Source: an uncultured Eggerthellaceae bacterium (GTDB lineage: Bacteria > Actinomycetota > Coriobacteriia > Coriobacteriales > Eggerthellaceae). From it: a stretch of 12,489 nt of DNA. The position numbers were made by a program, and so were the translations under genes. Below the pieces are notes generated by a model, which made no database searches, had not been told where the DNA came from, and worked only from the letters and a program-made list of their open reading frames with translations. Positions 1-5,427 of the stretch are shown in pieces. Location of the stretch: NCBI GenBank assembly GCA_910589135.1, contig CAJUSL010000012.1, positions 10,406-22,894 on the forward strand. The letters run 5' to 3'. Each line of letters opens with the position of its first letter. The stretch's first letter is position 1.

Positions 1-75
1 GCGCCATCGTCGCGGCCGCCGGCGACGCGTCCCTGCGGCATCGCAGCCGCGCCATCGTCGCGGCCGCCGGCGACG
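1..75. repeat. 48-bp tandem repeat in the transporter tail
   Basis: Bases 1-27 and 49-75 are identical (27 bp, starting gcgccatcgtcgcgg), giving a period of 48 bp, or 16 codons. In the transporter frame this encodes VAGGRDDGAAAMPQGR followed by a second VAGGRDDG. Because the period is a multiple of three, copy number can change without breaking the frame. Further copies may lie beyond the left edge of the window. Confidence 0.85.
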
Positions 76-1535
76 TGCTCGGCCGCCTTCGCACCCGTCG
101 CAGCCTGCATCTTCCGCAAGCGCCGCATCTCCCAGACGATGAACACGCCCACCGTGAAGACGGCGAGGAAGTCCGAGATGGGCGCGGCGAAGTAGAGCGC
201 GTCGAGCCCCGCGAACTGCGGCGCCACCTGGGGCAGGATGTGCGGCAGTGCGAACAGCAGCGGCACCAGGAACAGGATCTGGCGCGTCAGCGTCAGGAAG
301 ATGGACTTCGCCGGCTGGCCTGTGGCCTGGAAGTAGTTCGCCCCCACGATCTGGAAGCCGATGAACGGCAGCATCGCGAACTGCACGCGCAGCGCGAAGG
401 CCGTGAACGCCACAAGACCGGCGCTCTGGATGCCGAAGGCGTTCGCAATGGCCTCGGGGAACGCCATGATGACGGCCCATTCCGCTGCGCCGATGACGGT
501 GGCCACGGCGATGCCCAGCCAAAGCGTCTTGCGCACGCGGTCGATCTTGCGCGCGCCGTAGTTGTACCCAAGCAGGGGCTGCAGCGCGACGGCGATGCCG
601 ACGAGCGGCATGACCGTGAACATGCCGATGCGGTTGACCACCCCGATGGAGGCGAGCGCATTCACCGAGCCGATGGCGCTCAGGGCGCCGTAGCGCGCCA
701 GCTGGTAGTTCAGCACGAAGTTCACCACGGCCATGCCCGCCTGCACGGCGAAGCTGGGGAACCCGTAGGTTAGGATCGTGCCAATTATGCGGGGCACGGG
801 CACGATGCAGCCCAGGCGGATGCGCAGCGCCGCCGTGGGCGTGAACAGGAAGTACCAGAGCACCGCCGCGCACGAGCACGCCTGTCCGGCCAGCGTGGCA
901 AGCGCGCTGCCCGCCACGCCCCAGCCGCACACGATGACGAACCAGTAGTTGAACCCGGTGGCCGCCACCAGGCCGACCACCATGGTGCCAAGCGCCCGGT
1001 TGGGGGCGCCGCAGGTGCGGATGAAGTTGTTCACGCCCATGCCGATGCACTGCAGGACGAACCCGAAGCAGAGGATCTGCACGAACGTGGCGGCGTAGGG
1101 CCGCACCTCGTCGGTGGCGCTGGACGCGGTGAGCAGCGCGTCCATGAGCGGCGGGCATGCGGCAACGGCCGCAACCGCGCCCCACAGCACGAAACTCAGG
1201 AAGACGACGTTTCCCAGCGCGCGCTCGGCGGCGTCGCGCTTGCCTTCGCCCAGACGCAGGGCCGCCAACGCGTTGCCGCCGTTGCCCACCAGCATGGCCA
1301 GGGCCATGAAGACGATCATGACGGGGTTCGCCACGGTGACGGCGGACAGCCCTATCTCGCCCACGGCGTGGCCGAGGAACATGGAGTCGATGATGTTGTA
1401 CGACCCGTTCACGACCATCCCGATGACGGACGGGATTGCGAACTCGGCGATCAGCTTCGGGATGGAAGCCGTGCCCATGCGATGCACGCGCGCGGACGCT
1501 GCCGGCTTCCCAGTATGCGATTCGGTTTCAGGCAT
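1..1535 (-). CDS. MATE-family efflux transporter (3' end off window)
   Basis: This is a multidrug/organic-cation antiporter of the inner membrane, probably Na+ or H+ driven as is usual for MATE proteins. I translated the frame by hand from the ATG at 1535: it is open for 511 codons to the window edge with no stop. It begins with a short hydrophilic N-terminus (MPETESHTGKP). Multiple hydrophobic segments then follow in the MATE two-bundle arrangement. Family-like stretches include IPSVIGMVVNGSYNIIDSMF near residue 30, the mid-protein GFNYWFVIVCGWGVAGSALA, and PLLGYNYGARKIDRVRK early in the second bundle. The membrane domain ends near residue 470 with a basic WEMRRLRKMQ. It is followed by a hydrophilic Gly/Arg/Asp-rich repeat tail that is unusual for the family. 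A weak GAGG lies 10 nt upstream of the ATG. The gene follows iscU in the same direction but has its own -10-like box, so it need not be co-transcribed. The substrate cannot be read from sequence. Confidence 0.9.
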   Translation of the reverse strand, partial: MPETESHTGKPAASARVHRMGTASIPKLIAEFAIPSVIGMVVNGSYNIIDSMFLGHAVGEIGLSAVTVANPVMIVFMALAMLVGNGGNALAALRLGEGKRDAAERALGNVVFLSFVLWGAVAAVAACPPLMDALLTASSATDEVRPYAATFVQILCFGFVLQCIGMGVNNFIRTCGAPNRALGTMVVGLVAATGFNYWFVIVCGWGVAGSALATLAGQACSCAAVLWYFLFTPTAALRIRLGCIVPVPRIIGTILTYGFPSFAVQAGMAVVNFVLNYQLARYGALSAIGSVNALASIGVVNRIGMFTVMPLVGIAVALQPLLGYNYGARKIDRVRKTLWLGIAVATVIGAAEWAVIMAFPEAIANAFGIQSAGLVAFTAFALRVQFAMLPFIGFQIVGANYFQATGQPAKSIFLTLTRQILFLVPLLFALPHILPQVAPQFAGLDALYFAAPISDFLAVFTVGVFIVWEMRRLRKMQAATGAKAAEHVAGGRDDGAAAMPQGRVAGGRDDG

Positions 1536-1548
1536 GGCTCGACGACCT

Positions 1549-1587
1549 CGGACGGAATAGGCGGTCAGGGCATTATACCCCCGTCCG
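1549..1587 (-). promoter_or_regulatory. Possible transporter promoter with flanking inverted repeat
   Basis: On the minus strand a perfect TATAAT (1572-1577) lies 36 nt upstream of the transporter ATG. No good -35 hexamer is found at 16-18 bp spacing. The box is flanked by a 7-bp inverted repeat, CGGACGG at 1549-1555 and CCGTCCG at 1581-1587. This could be an operator around the start site, or a hairpin in read-through transcripts from iscU. The assignment is inferred from position only. Confidence 0.4.
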
Positions 1588-1600
1588 GCGCGAGACGCTG

Positions 1601-2071
1601 CTACAACTCGTCCTCGTTCTCGACCAGCTCGACGTGCCCGTGGTCGTGTTCGGAGATGTCGGACACGGGCTTCTCCAGCCCCTCGATCTTGAGGCCGTTC
1701 TTCTCGGCGTAGTCCCACAGCGCCGCATGGATGGCCTCCTCGGCCAGAAGCGAGCAGTGCACCTTCACGGGCGGCAGCCCGTCGAGCGCCTCCATGACCG
1801 CCTTGTTGGTGACCTCGAGCGCCTGCTGCACGGTCTTGCCCTTCACCAGCTCGGTCGCCATGGAGCTGGTGGCGATGGCCGCGCCACAGCCGAAGGTCTT
1901 GAACTTCGCATCGCGGATGACGCCGTCGTCGTCGATGTCCAGGTAGATGCGCATGATGTCGCCGCAGACGGCGTTACCCACCGTGCCGCAGCCGCTGGCG
2001 CATTCGATCTCGCCCACGTTCCGGGGATTGGTGAAGTGGTCCATGACCGCCTCGCTGTATTGCATCGCCAT
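1601..2071 (-). CDS. iscU: IscU-type Fe-S cluster scaffold
   Basis: This 156-aa cytosolic scaffold assembles [2Fe-2S]/[4Fe-4S] clusters using sulfur delivered by the desulfurase encoded just upstream. The three cluster-ligand cysteines are visible: C36 in NAVCGDIM, C62 in FGCGAAIATSS and C106 in LPPVKVHCSLLAEEAI. The conserved D38 follows C36. The C62-C106 spacing of 44 residues matches IscU (about 43) rather than SufU, which carries an insertion of about 18-20 residues there. After about residue 125 there is a roughly 30-residue tail ending in a His/Asp/Glu-rich stretch (SEHDHGHVELVENEDEL), absent from the short E. coli protein. The start could be M1 or M3; M1 is kept because an AGG lies about 8 nt upstream. 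The gene lies 32 bp after iscS and is almost certainly in the same operon. Confidence 0.95.
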   Translation of the reverse strand: MAMQYSEAVMDHFTNPRNVGEIECASGCGTVGNAVCGDIMRIYLDIDDDGVIRDAKFKTFGCGAAIATSSMATELVKGKTVQQALEVTNKAVMEALDGLPPVKVHCSLLAEEAIHAALWDYAEKNGLKIEGLEKPVSDISEHDHGHVELVENEDEL

Positions 2072-2103
2072 TGCTTTACCTGCTTCCTAACGGGTTTCTC
2101 TAG

Positions 2104-3339
2104 TTACGCATGGACGTTCTTCATGCCGTCGGCCGCGTAGCCGGCGATGATGCTGTCGTAGTTGCCGCGCTCGAAGTCCTCGTAGAGAGGGCTCATCATG
2201 CGCAGGTTCCGGAGCGTGGCCGCAAGCGAGTCCACCATGTAGTCGATGTCCTCCATGGTGGTGTCGCGCCCGATGGTGGCGCGCAGCGACCCGTGGGCGA
2301 TCTCGTGCGGAAGGCCGATGGCCAGCAGCACGTGCGAAGGGTCGAGCGAGCCGGACGTGCAGGCACTGCCCGACGAGGTGCACAGCCCCTTCGCCGCCAG
2401 CTGCAGAAGCATCCCCTCGCCTTCGATGAACTCGAAGGAGAAGTTGACGTTGTTGGCGAGGCGGCTCTCCCAGCTGCCGTTCAGCTTGCTGTGCGGGATT
2501 TCGGCCAGGATGCGCTTGATGGCGTGGTCGCGCAGCGCCAGCTGGCGGTCGTGCTCGGCGTCCATCTCGTTCCAGGCCAGCTCGGCGGCCTTCGCGTAGC
2601 CCACGATGCCCGCGACGTTCTCGGTGGCCGCACGGCGCCCGCGTTCCTGCTGGCCGCCGTCGATGAGATTGTCCACCTTGATGCCGCGGCGGATGTAGAG
2701 CAGCCCCACGCCCTTCGGGCCGCCCAGCTTGTGAGCGGAGGACGACAGCATGTCGATGCCCATCTCGTCCACGTCGATGGGCACGTGCCCGAAGGCCTGC
2801 ACCGCGTCGGTGTGGAACGCGACGCCGTGCTCGTGCGCGATCTTCGCCAGCTCGGCAATGGGCTCGATCGTGCCGATCTCGTTGTTGGCCATCATGACCG
2901 AGGCAAGGATGGTGTCCTCGCGGATGGCCGCCTCGAAGTCGGCGGGACGCACGAGGCCCTCGGCGTCGACCGGAAGGTAGGTCACCTCGAAGCCGTCCTT
3001 CTCGAGCGCCTGGCACGCATGCAGCACGGCGTGGTGCTCGATCGCGCTGGTGATGATGTGGTTGCCCTTGCCCTTGTTGGCGTGCGCGAAGCCCTTCAGC
3101 GCCCAGTTGTCGGACTCGCTGCCGCTCGACGTGAAGAACACCTCGCTGGACTTGGCTCCGATCAGGGAAGCCAGCGTGTCGCGCGCTTCCGCAACGGCGT
3201 TTTCCGCATGGTGCCCCATCGGGTACAGCGAGGACGGGTTGCCGAATTCGGTGGTAAGATAGGGCATCATCGCGTCGAGCGCTTCCTTGCGAAGAGGAGT
3301 GGTCGACGCATTGTCGAGGTAGATCAGCCTGTCGGTCAC
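2104..3339 (-). CDS. iscS: Cysteine desulfurase, IscS/NifS group I
   Basis: This PLP enzyme of 411 aa takes sulfur from L-cysteine as a persulfide and passes it to the IscU scaffold encoded next. Visible features are the N-terminal YLDNASTTP motif, HHAV with H103 over the cofactor, HTDAVQ with D178, and the Schiff-base lysine K204 in SSAHKLGGPKG. The catalytic loop SSGSACTSGSLDPSHVL contains C327, and its length is that of group I (IscS/NifS) enzymes, not SufS. The C-terminus after about residue 385 is somewhat longer than in the core family. The start is GTG at 3339, because YLDNASTTP is then near the N-terminus as usual and AGGA lies about 7 nt upstream. A strong promoter and dyad lie just upstream, facing the divergent Rrf2-type regulator gene, so control by that regulator is likely. 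Confidence 0.97.
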   Translation of the reverse strand: MTDRLIYLDNASTTPLRKEALDAMMPYLTTEFGNPSSLYPMGHHAENAVAEARDTLASLIGAKSSEVFFTSSGSESDNWALKGFAHANKGKGNHIITSAIEHHAVLHACQALEKDGFEVTYLPVDAEGLVRPADFEAAIREDTILASVMMANNEIGTIEPIAELAKIAHEHGVAFHTDAVQAFGHVPIDVDEMGIDMLSSSAHKLGGPKGVGLLYIRRGIKVDNLIDGGQQERGRRAATENVAGIVGYAKAAELAWNEMDAEHDRQLALRDHAIKRILAEIPHSKLNGSWESRLANNVNFSFEFIEGEGMLLQLAAKGLCTSSGSACTSGSLDPSHVLLAIGLPHEIAHGSLRATIGRDTTMEDIDYMVDSLAATLRNLRMMSPLYEDFERGNYDSIIAGYAADGMKNVHA

Positions 3340-3371
3340 TTCGTTTCCTGCTTTCCGTGGAGACTTATTCT

Positions 3372-3394
3372 AAGTCTAGCAATTTACTAGACTT
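3372..3394. promoter_or_regulatory. Dyad operator candidate for the Rrf2 regulator
   Basis: This is a perfect inverted repeat, AAGTCTAG (3372-3379), a 7-bp spacer, then CTAGACTT (3387-3394), 23 bp in all. It shares its last two bases with the -10 hexamer of the iscS promoter, and its centre at 3383 is close to the expected start of iscS transcription. A protein bound here would block initiation. The length and symmetry suit dimeric Rrf2-family regulators, and such a gene starts 64 bp away on the other strand. The link to that protein is inferred. Confidence 0.7.
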
Positions 3395-3421
3395 TATATA
3401 CCGACTGATATACATTGTCAA
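3393..3421 (-). promoter_or_regulatory. iscSU promoter (sigma-A type)
   Basis: On the minus strand the -35 TTGACA (3416-3421) is a perfect match. It is followed by a 17-bp spacer and the -10 TATAAA (3393-3398), a 5/6 match. Initiation would fall near 3386, giving a leader of about 47 nt before the iscS GTG. It is the best-matched sigma-A promoter I found in the window. A weaker plus-strand promoter for the regulator gene (TAGACT at 3388, 17 bp, TACATT at 3411) may overlap it, but I would not rely on that. Confidence 0.8.
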
Positions 3422-3457
3422 CAACGATTGCCGACGTAAGGGGATTGTTTCCCAACG

Positions 3458-3880
3458 ATGAAGATATCCACGAAAACGCGCTACGGAATGCGCTTCATGA
3501 TCGACCTTGCCGAGCGCTACGGCGAAGGCTGCGTGCCCGTGAAGGACGTGGCCGAACGGCAAGGCATCTCGAAGAAATACCTCGAGCAGGTGGTGGCGCC
3601 CTTGAGCGCCGCGGGCCTTTTGAGCATCACGCGCGGACGCTGCGGCGGCTTCCAGCTGGCGCGCGCGCCGAAGGACATCTCGCTGGCCGACGTCGTGTCG
3701 GCGAGCGAGGACGGCCTCGAGCTGCTGAACTGCCTGGGCTGCCTGACCGTGTGCGAGCGCGAGGCGGGCTGCGTGTCGCGCGAGGTGTGGGGCGGCATGC
3801 AGGACGCGGTGACGGACTACCTGGAAGGTCGCACGCTGGCCGATGTGGTGGAGGCCATTTCCAACGGGGCGTCGCGCTGA
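3458..3880 (+). CDS. Rrf2/IscR-type transcriptional regulator
   Basis: This 140-aa DNA-binding protein probably senses Fe-S cluster status, redox state or cysteine supply and controls the divergent iscS-iscU genes. The N-terminus MKISTKTRYGMRFMIDLA is the classic Rrf2 start. The winged helix follows, with recognition region ISKKYLEQVVAPLSAAGLL and wing RGRCGGFQLAR. The family cluster-binding segment contains cysteines C92, C95, C99 and C105 in LLNCLGCLTVCEREAGC. Three Cys in IscR (92, 98, 104) bind [2Fe-2S]; here there are four with different spacing, so the ligand set is uncertain. C25 and C62 are additional. The start at 3458 is fixed by homology, although the nearest purine-rich site AAGGGG (3438-3443) is 14 nt away, which is long. 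It is the only plus-strand gene in the window and converges with hisI. The symbol iscR would be presumptive. Confidence 0.92.
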   Translation: MKISTKTRYGMRFMIDLAERYGEGCVPVKDVAERQGISKKYLEQVVAPLSAAGLLSITRGRCGGFQLARAPKDISLADVVSASEDGLELLNCLGCLTVCEREAGCVSREVWGGMQDAVTDYLEGRTLADVVEAISNGASR

Positions 3881-3917
3881 GCGACGGCCGCTTCCGCTTC
3901 GCCAGGCCGCGCGCCTT

Positions 3918-4235
3918 CTATGCCAACGTGCGATAGAAGCAGCTGCGCGCGCCCGTATGGCAGGCCGGCCCCGCCGGATGCACCAACGCCAGCAAGGTGT
4001 CGCCGTCGCAGTCGTAGCGCAGCTCGACCAGCTTCTGCACGTTCCCGCTGGTGGCGCCCTTGCGCCACAGCTCCTGGCGGCTGCGCGACCAGAACACCGT
4101 CTCGCCCGAATCGAGCGTCTGGCGCAGCGACTCCTCGTTCATCCAGGCCACCATCAGCACCTCAAGCGTGTCGGCGTCCTGCACCACGCAGGGAATAAGC
4201 CCGTCGGCGTCGTATTTCAGGTCGGAAAGCTCCAT
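3918..4235 (-). CDS. hisI: Phosphoribosyl-AMP cyclohydrolase
   Basis: This enzyme hydrolyses the adenine ring of PR-AMP, the third step of histidine synthesis, in the cytosol. It has 105 aa and is monofunctional, with no HisE domain after it. Motifs present are LMVAWMNEESL, FWSRSRQELWRKGATSGN, YDCDGDTLL (metal-binding aspartates D75, D77 and D79, with C76) and GPACHTGARSCFYR (C92 and C99). C76, C92 and C99 are the expected zinc ligands. It is separated from hisF by 265 bp, in contrast to the compact hisZG-hisH block. A TATAAT box lies directly before the ATG and no Shine-Dalgarno sequence is present. It converges with the Rrf2 gene, with 37 bp between the two stops and no clear intrinsic terminator. 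Confidence 0.95.
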   Translation of the reverse strand: MELSDLKYDADGLIPCVVQDADTLEVLMVAWMNEESLRQTLDSGETVFWSRSRQELWRKGATSGNVQKLVELRYDCDGDTLLALVHPAGPACHTGARSCFYRTLA

Positions 4236-4243
4236 GGGATGGC

Positions 4244-4249
4244 ATTATA
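4244..4249 (-). promoter_or_regulatory. -10 box of hisI, suggesting leaderless mRNA
   Basis: A perfect TATAAT on the minus strand ends 8 nt before the hisI ATG. With the usual 6-8 nt to +1, transcription would start at or within 1-2 nt of the A of the ATG. The intervening bases (gccatccc) contain no Shine-Dalgarno motif. No consensus -35 is visible at 16-18 bp. Leaderless genes are common in Actinobacteria, so this is plausible but not shown. Confidence 0.5.
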
Positions 4250-4500
4250 GGCGGTTCGAAGGCATCCAATGAGGCAAACCCCCGCCGCCGGGCGCCGAAT
4301 GCCACTTTTTCGCCTCGCCGTGGACAAAAATTGTCCATGTCGGGACGAATTTCTGGCATCGGGTGTCGAAAGCGCAGGAATTTCAAGCATGTTGCCGCAC
4401 ATGCGCGAAGCGGGCTCAAGGCACGTGCAACATCAAAGCATCGCAGCGCACGACTCGGAAGGGTGCGCACATCCGCCGCCGATGCGGCCGCACGACGCGG
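4250..4500. other. Non-coding gap between hisF and hisI with short palindromes
   Basis: No believable gene was found on either strand; the open frames here have poor codon use and recognisable nothing. The interval holds the palindrome at 4321-4337, an inverted repeat GCATGT (4387-4392) with ACATGC (4399-4404), and GC-rich sequence. On the minus strand a small hairpin GCGGC-TGTA-GCCGC spans the hisF stop codon. It is not followed by a T-run, so no intrinsic terminator is evident. Confidence 0.6.
4321..4337. promoter_or_regulatory. 17-bp palindrome, operator candidate
   Basis: TGGACAA (4321-4327), AAA, then TTGTCCA (4331-4337) is a perfect 7-bp-arm dyad with a 3-bp centre. It lies in an otherwise GC-rich non-coding gap about 86 bp upstream of the hisI start. 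The form is that of a dimeric regulator site. I do not recognise the motif or its protein. Confidence 0.45.
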
Positions 4501-5265
4501 CTACAGCCGCACGGGAATGCCGTGGGCGCGCATGTCTTCCTTCACCTGGCGCACCGTGAGTTCGCCGAAGTGGAACACGCTGGCCGCCAGCACCGCGTCG
4601 GCCTCCCCTTCCAGGATGCCTTGTGCGAAGTGCTCGAGGGCGCCCACTCCCCCGCTGGCGATCACGGGGATGTCGACCGCGCGGGCCACGGCGCGCGTCA
4701 GGGCGCAGTCGAACCCCTCGCGCGAGCCATCGCGGTCCATGCTGGTGAGCAGAATCTCGCCCGCGCCGCGCCGCGCCACCTCGGCGGCCCATTCCACGGC
4801 GTCGAGGCCCGTCGCCTTGCGGCCGCCCGCCACGTAGACCTCCCACTTGTTAGGGTTGTCGGCGCGCCGCTTCGCGTCGATGGCAACGATGATGGCCTGC
4901 GTGCCGAACGCGCGCGCCGCCTCGGTCACGAGCAAGGGGTCCTTCACGGCAGCGGAGTTCACCGACACCTTGTCGGCCCCGGCCGCGATCATCGTGCGGA
5001 TGTCGCCCACGCTGCGGAAGCCGCCGCCGACGGTGTAGGGCAGCCGCAGCTGCTCGCTGGCGCGGCTGGCAAGGTCCACGGTGGTGGCGCGCTCGTCGCT
5101 CGTGGCCGTGATGTCCAGGAAGACGACCTCGTCGGCACCCTCCTGGTCGTAGCGGTTGGCGAGCTCGATGGGGTCGCCTGCATCGCGCAGGTTCACGAAG
5201 TTGACGCCCTTCACCACGCGGCCGTCCTTCACGTCCATGCACGGTATGACTCGCTTCGTCAGCAT
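4501..5265 (-). CDS. hisF: Imidazole glycerol phosphate synthase, cyclase subunit
   Basis: This (beta/alpha)8-barrel of 254 aa works with HisH. It uses ammonia from the glutaminase to convert PRFAR to imidazole glycerol phosphate and AICAR. The catalytic acids are D11 in RVIPCMDVKDGRVVKG and D130 in IIVAIDAKR. The phosphate-binding regions TVGGGFRSV and VIASGGVGALEHF are present, and the length matches the family. The frame stays open upstream to an ATG at 5388, but the homologous start MLTKRVIPCMD is at 5265. GAGGGGG (5270-5276) lies just before it, so 5265 is chosen. The gene follows hisA after a 162-bp structured spacer, the largest break within the hisZG-hisF run, so hisF translation may be separately controlled or coupled to a small upstream frame. 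Confidence 0.97.
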   Translation of the reverse strand: MLTKRVIPCMDVKDGRVVKGVNFVNLRDAGDPIELANRYDQEGADEVVFLDITATSDERATTVDLASRASEQLRLPYTVGGGFRSVGDIRTMIAAGADKVSVNSAAVKDPLLVTEAARAFGTQAIIVAIDAKRRADNPNKWEVYVAGGRKATGLDAVEWAAEVARRGAGEILLTSMDRDGSREGFDCALTRAVARAVDIPVIASGGVGALEHFAQGILEGEADAVLAASVFHFGELTVRQVKEDMRAHGIPVRL

Positions 5266-5408
5266 GAGGCCCCCTCGGAACGGAAGGCCGAAAGGGCGAA
5301 TCGGACATCGGAGGGAAAGGATGCGCGTCGCGCGCAGGTTGCGCAGCGAACGAAAACGCCCTGTGGACGTTTCCGCCGAGCGAGCCATTGCTTGAGCACG
5401 GTGCGCAT
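5259..5408 (-). CDS. Possible 49-aa ORF overlapping the hisF start
   Basis: ATG at 5408 is preceded by a purine-rich tract (gaggggagggaaagg) and opens a 49-codon frame. Its TGA (5261-5259) overlaps the hisF ATG in the sequence ATGCTGA, an arrangement typical of translational coupling. The predicted product starts MRTVLKQWLARRKRP. It is Arg-rich with several Cys and contains no His, so it is not a histidine attenuator leader. By my count about two thirds of its codons end in G or C, lower than the neighbouring genes, which argues against strong coding selection. It lies inside the inverted-repeat element. I do not recognise it; it could be a regulatory uORF or chance. Confidence 0.25.
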   Translation of the reverse strand: MRTVLKQWLARRKRPQGVFVRCATCARRASFPSDVRFALSAFRSEGASC

Positions 5409-5419
5409 CCTTTCCCTCC
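5310..5419. repeat. Element with perfect 17-bp inverted repeats between hisA and hisF
   Basis: The arms are 5310-5326 (ggagggaaaggatgcgc) and 5403-5419, exact reverse complements with 76 bp between them. Pairing can continue inward with two G-U and two G-C pairs in RNA. Inside the loop a second hairpin, AAACGTCC-ACA-GGGCGTTT on the minus strand (5354-5372), has 8 pairs, one of them G-U. In the his mRNA this would form a long stem. It would bury the purine-rich ribosome site and ATG of the small ORF at 5408. It may be a cis-regulatory RNA, an mRNA stability element, or a small MITE-like insertion. No target-site duplication is evident. Confidence 0.7.
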
Positions 5420-5427
5420 CCTCTTCC

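Noticed and set aside
1..75. CRISPR or mobile-element repeat at the left edge
   Set aside because: The repeat is in frame with the transporter, contiguous, and lacks unique spacers.
2110..3390. Plus-strand open frame of 426 codons opposite iscS
   Set aside because: Antisense shadow of iscS; composition is not protein-like.
3881..3917. Bidirectional terminator between the Rrf2 gene and hisI
   Set aside because: GC-rich but with no strong stem and no T-run on either strand.
5266..5388. N-terminal 41-residue extension of HisF from an ATG at 5388
   Set aside because: The family starts at MLTKRVIPCMD, a good purine-rich ribosome site lies before 5265, and the extension lies within the inverted-repeat element.
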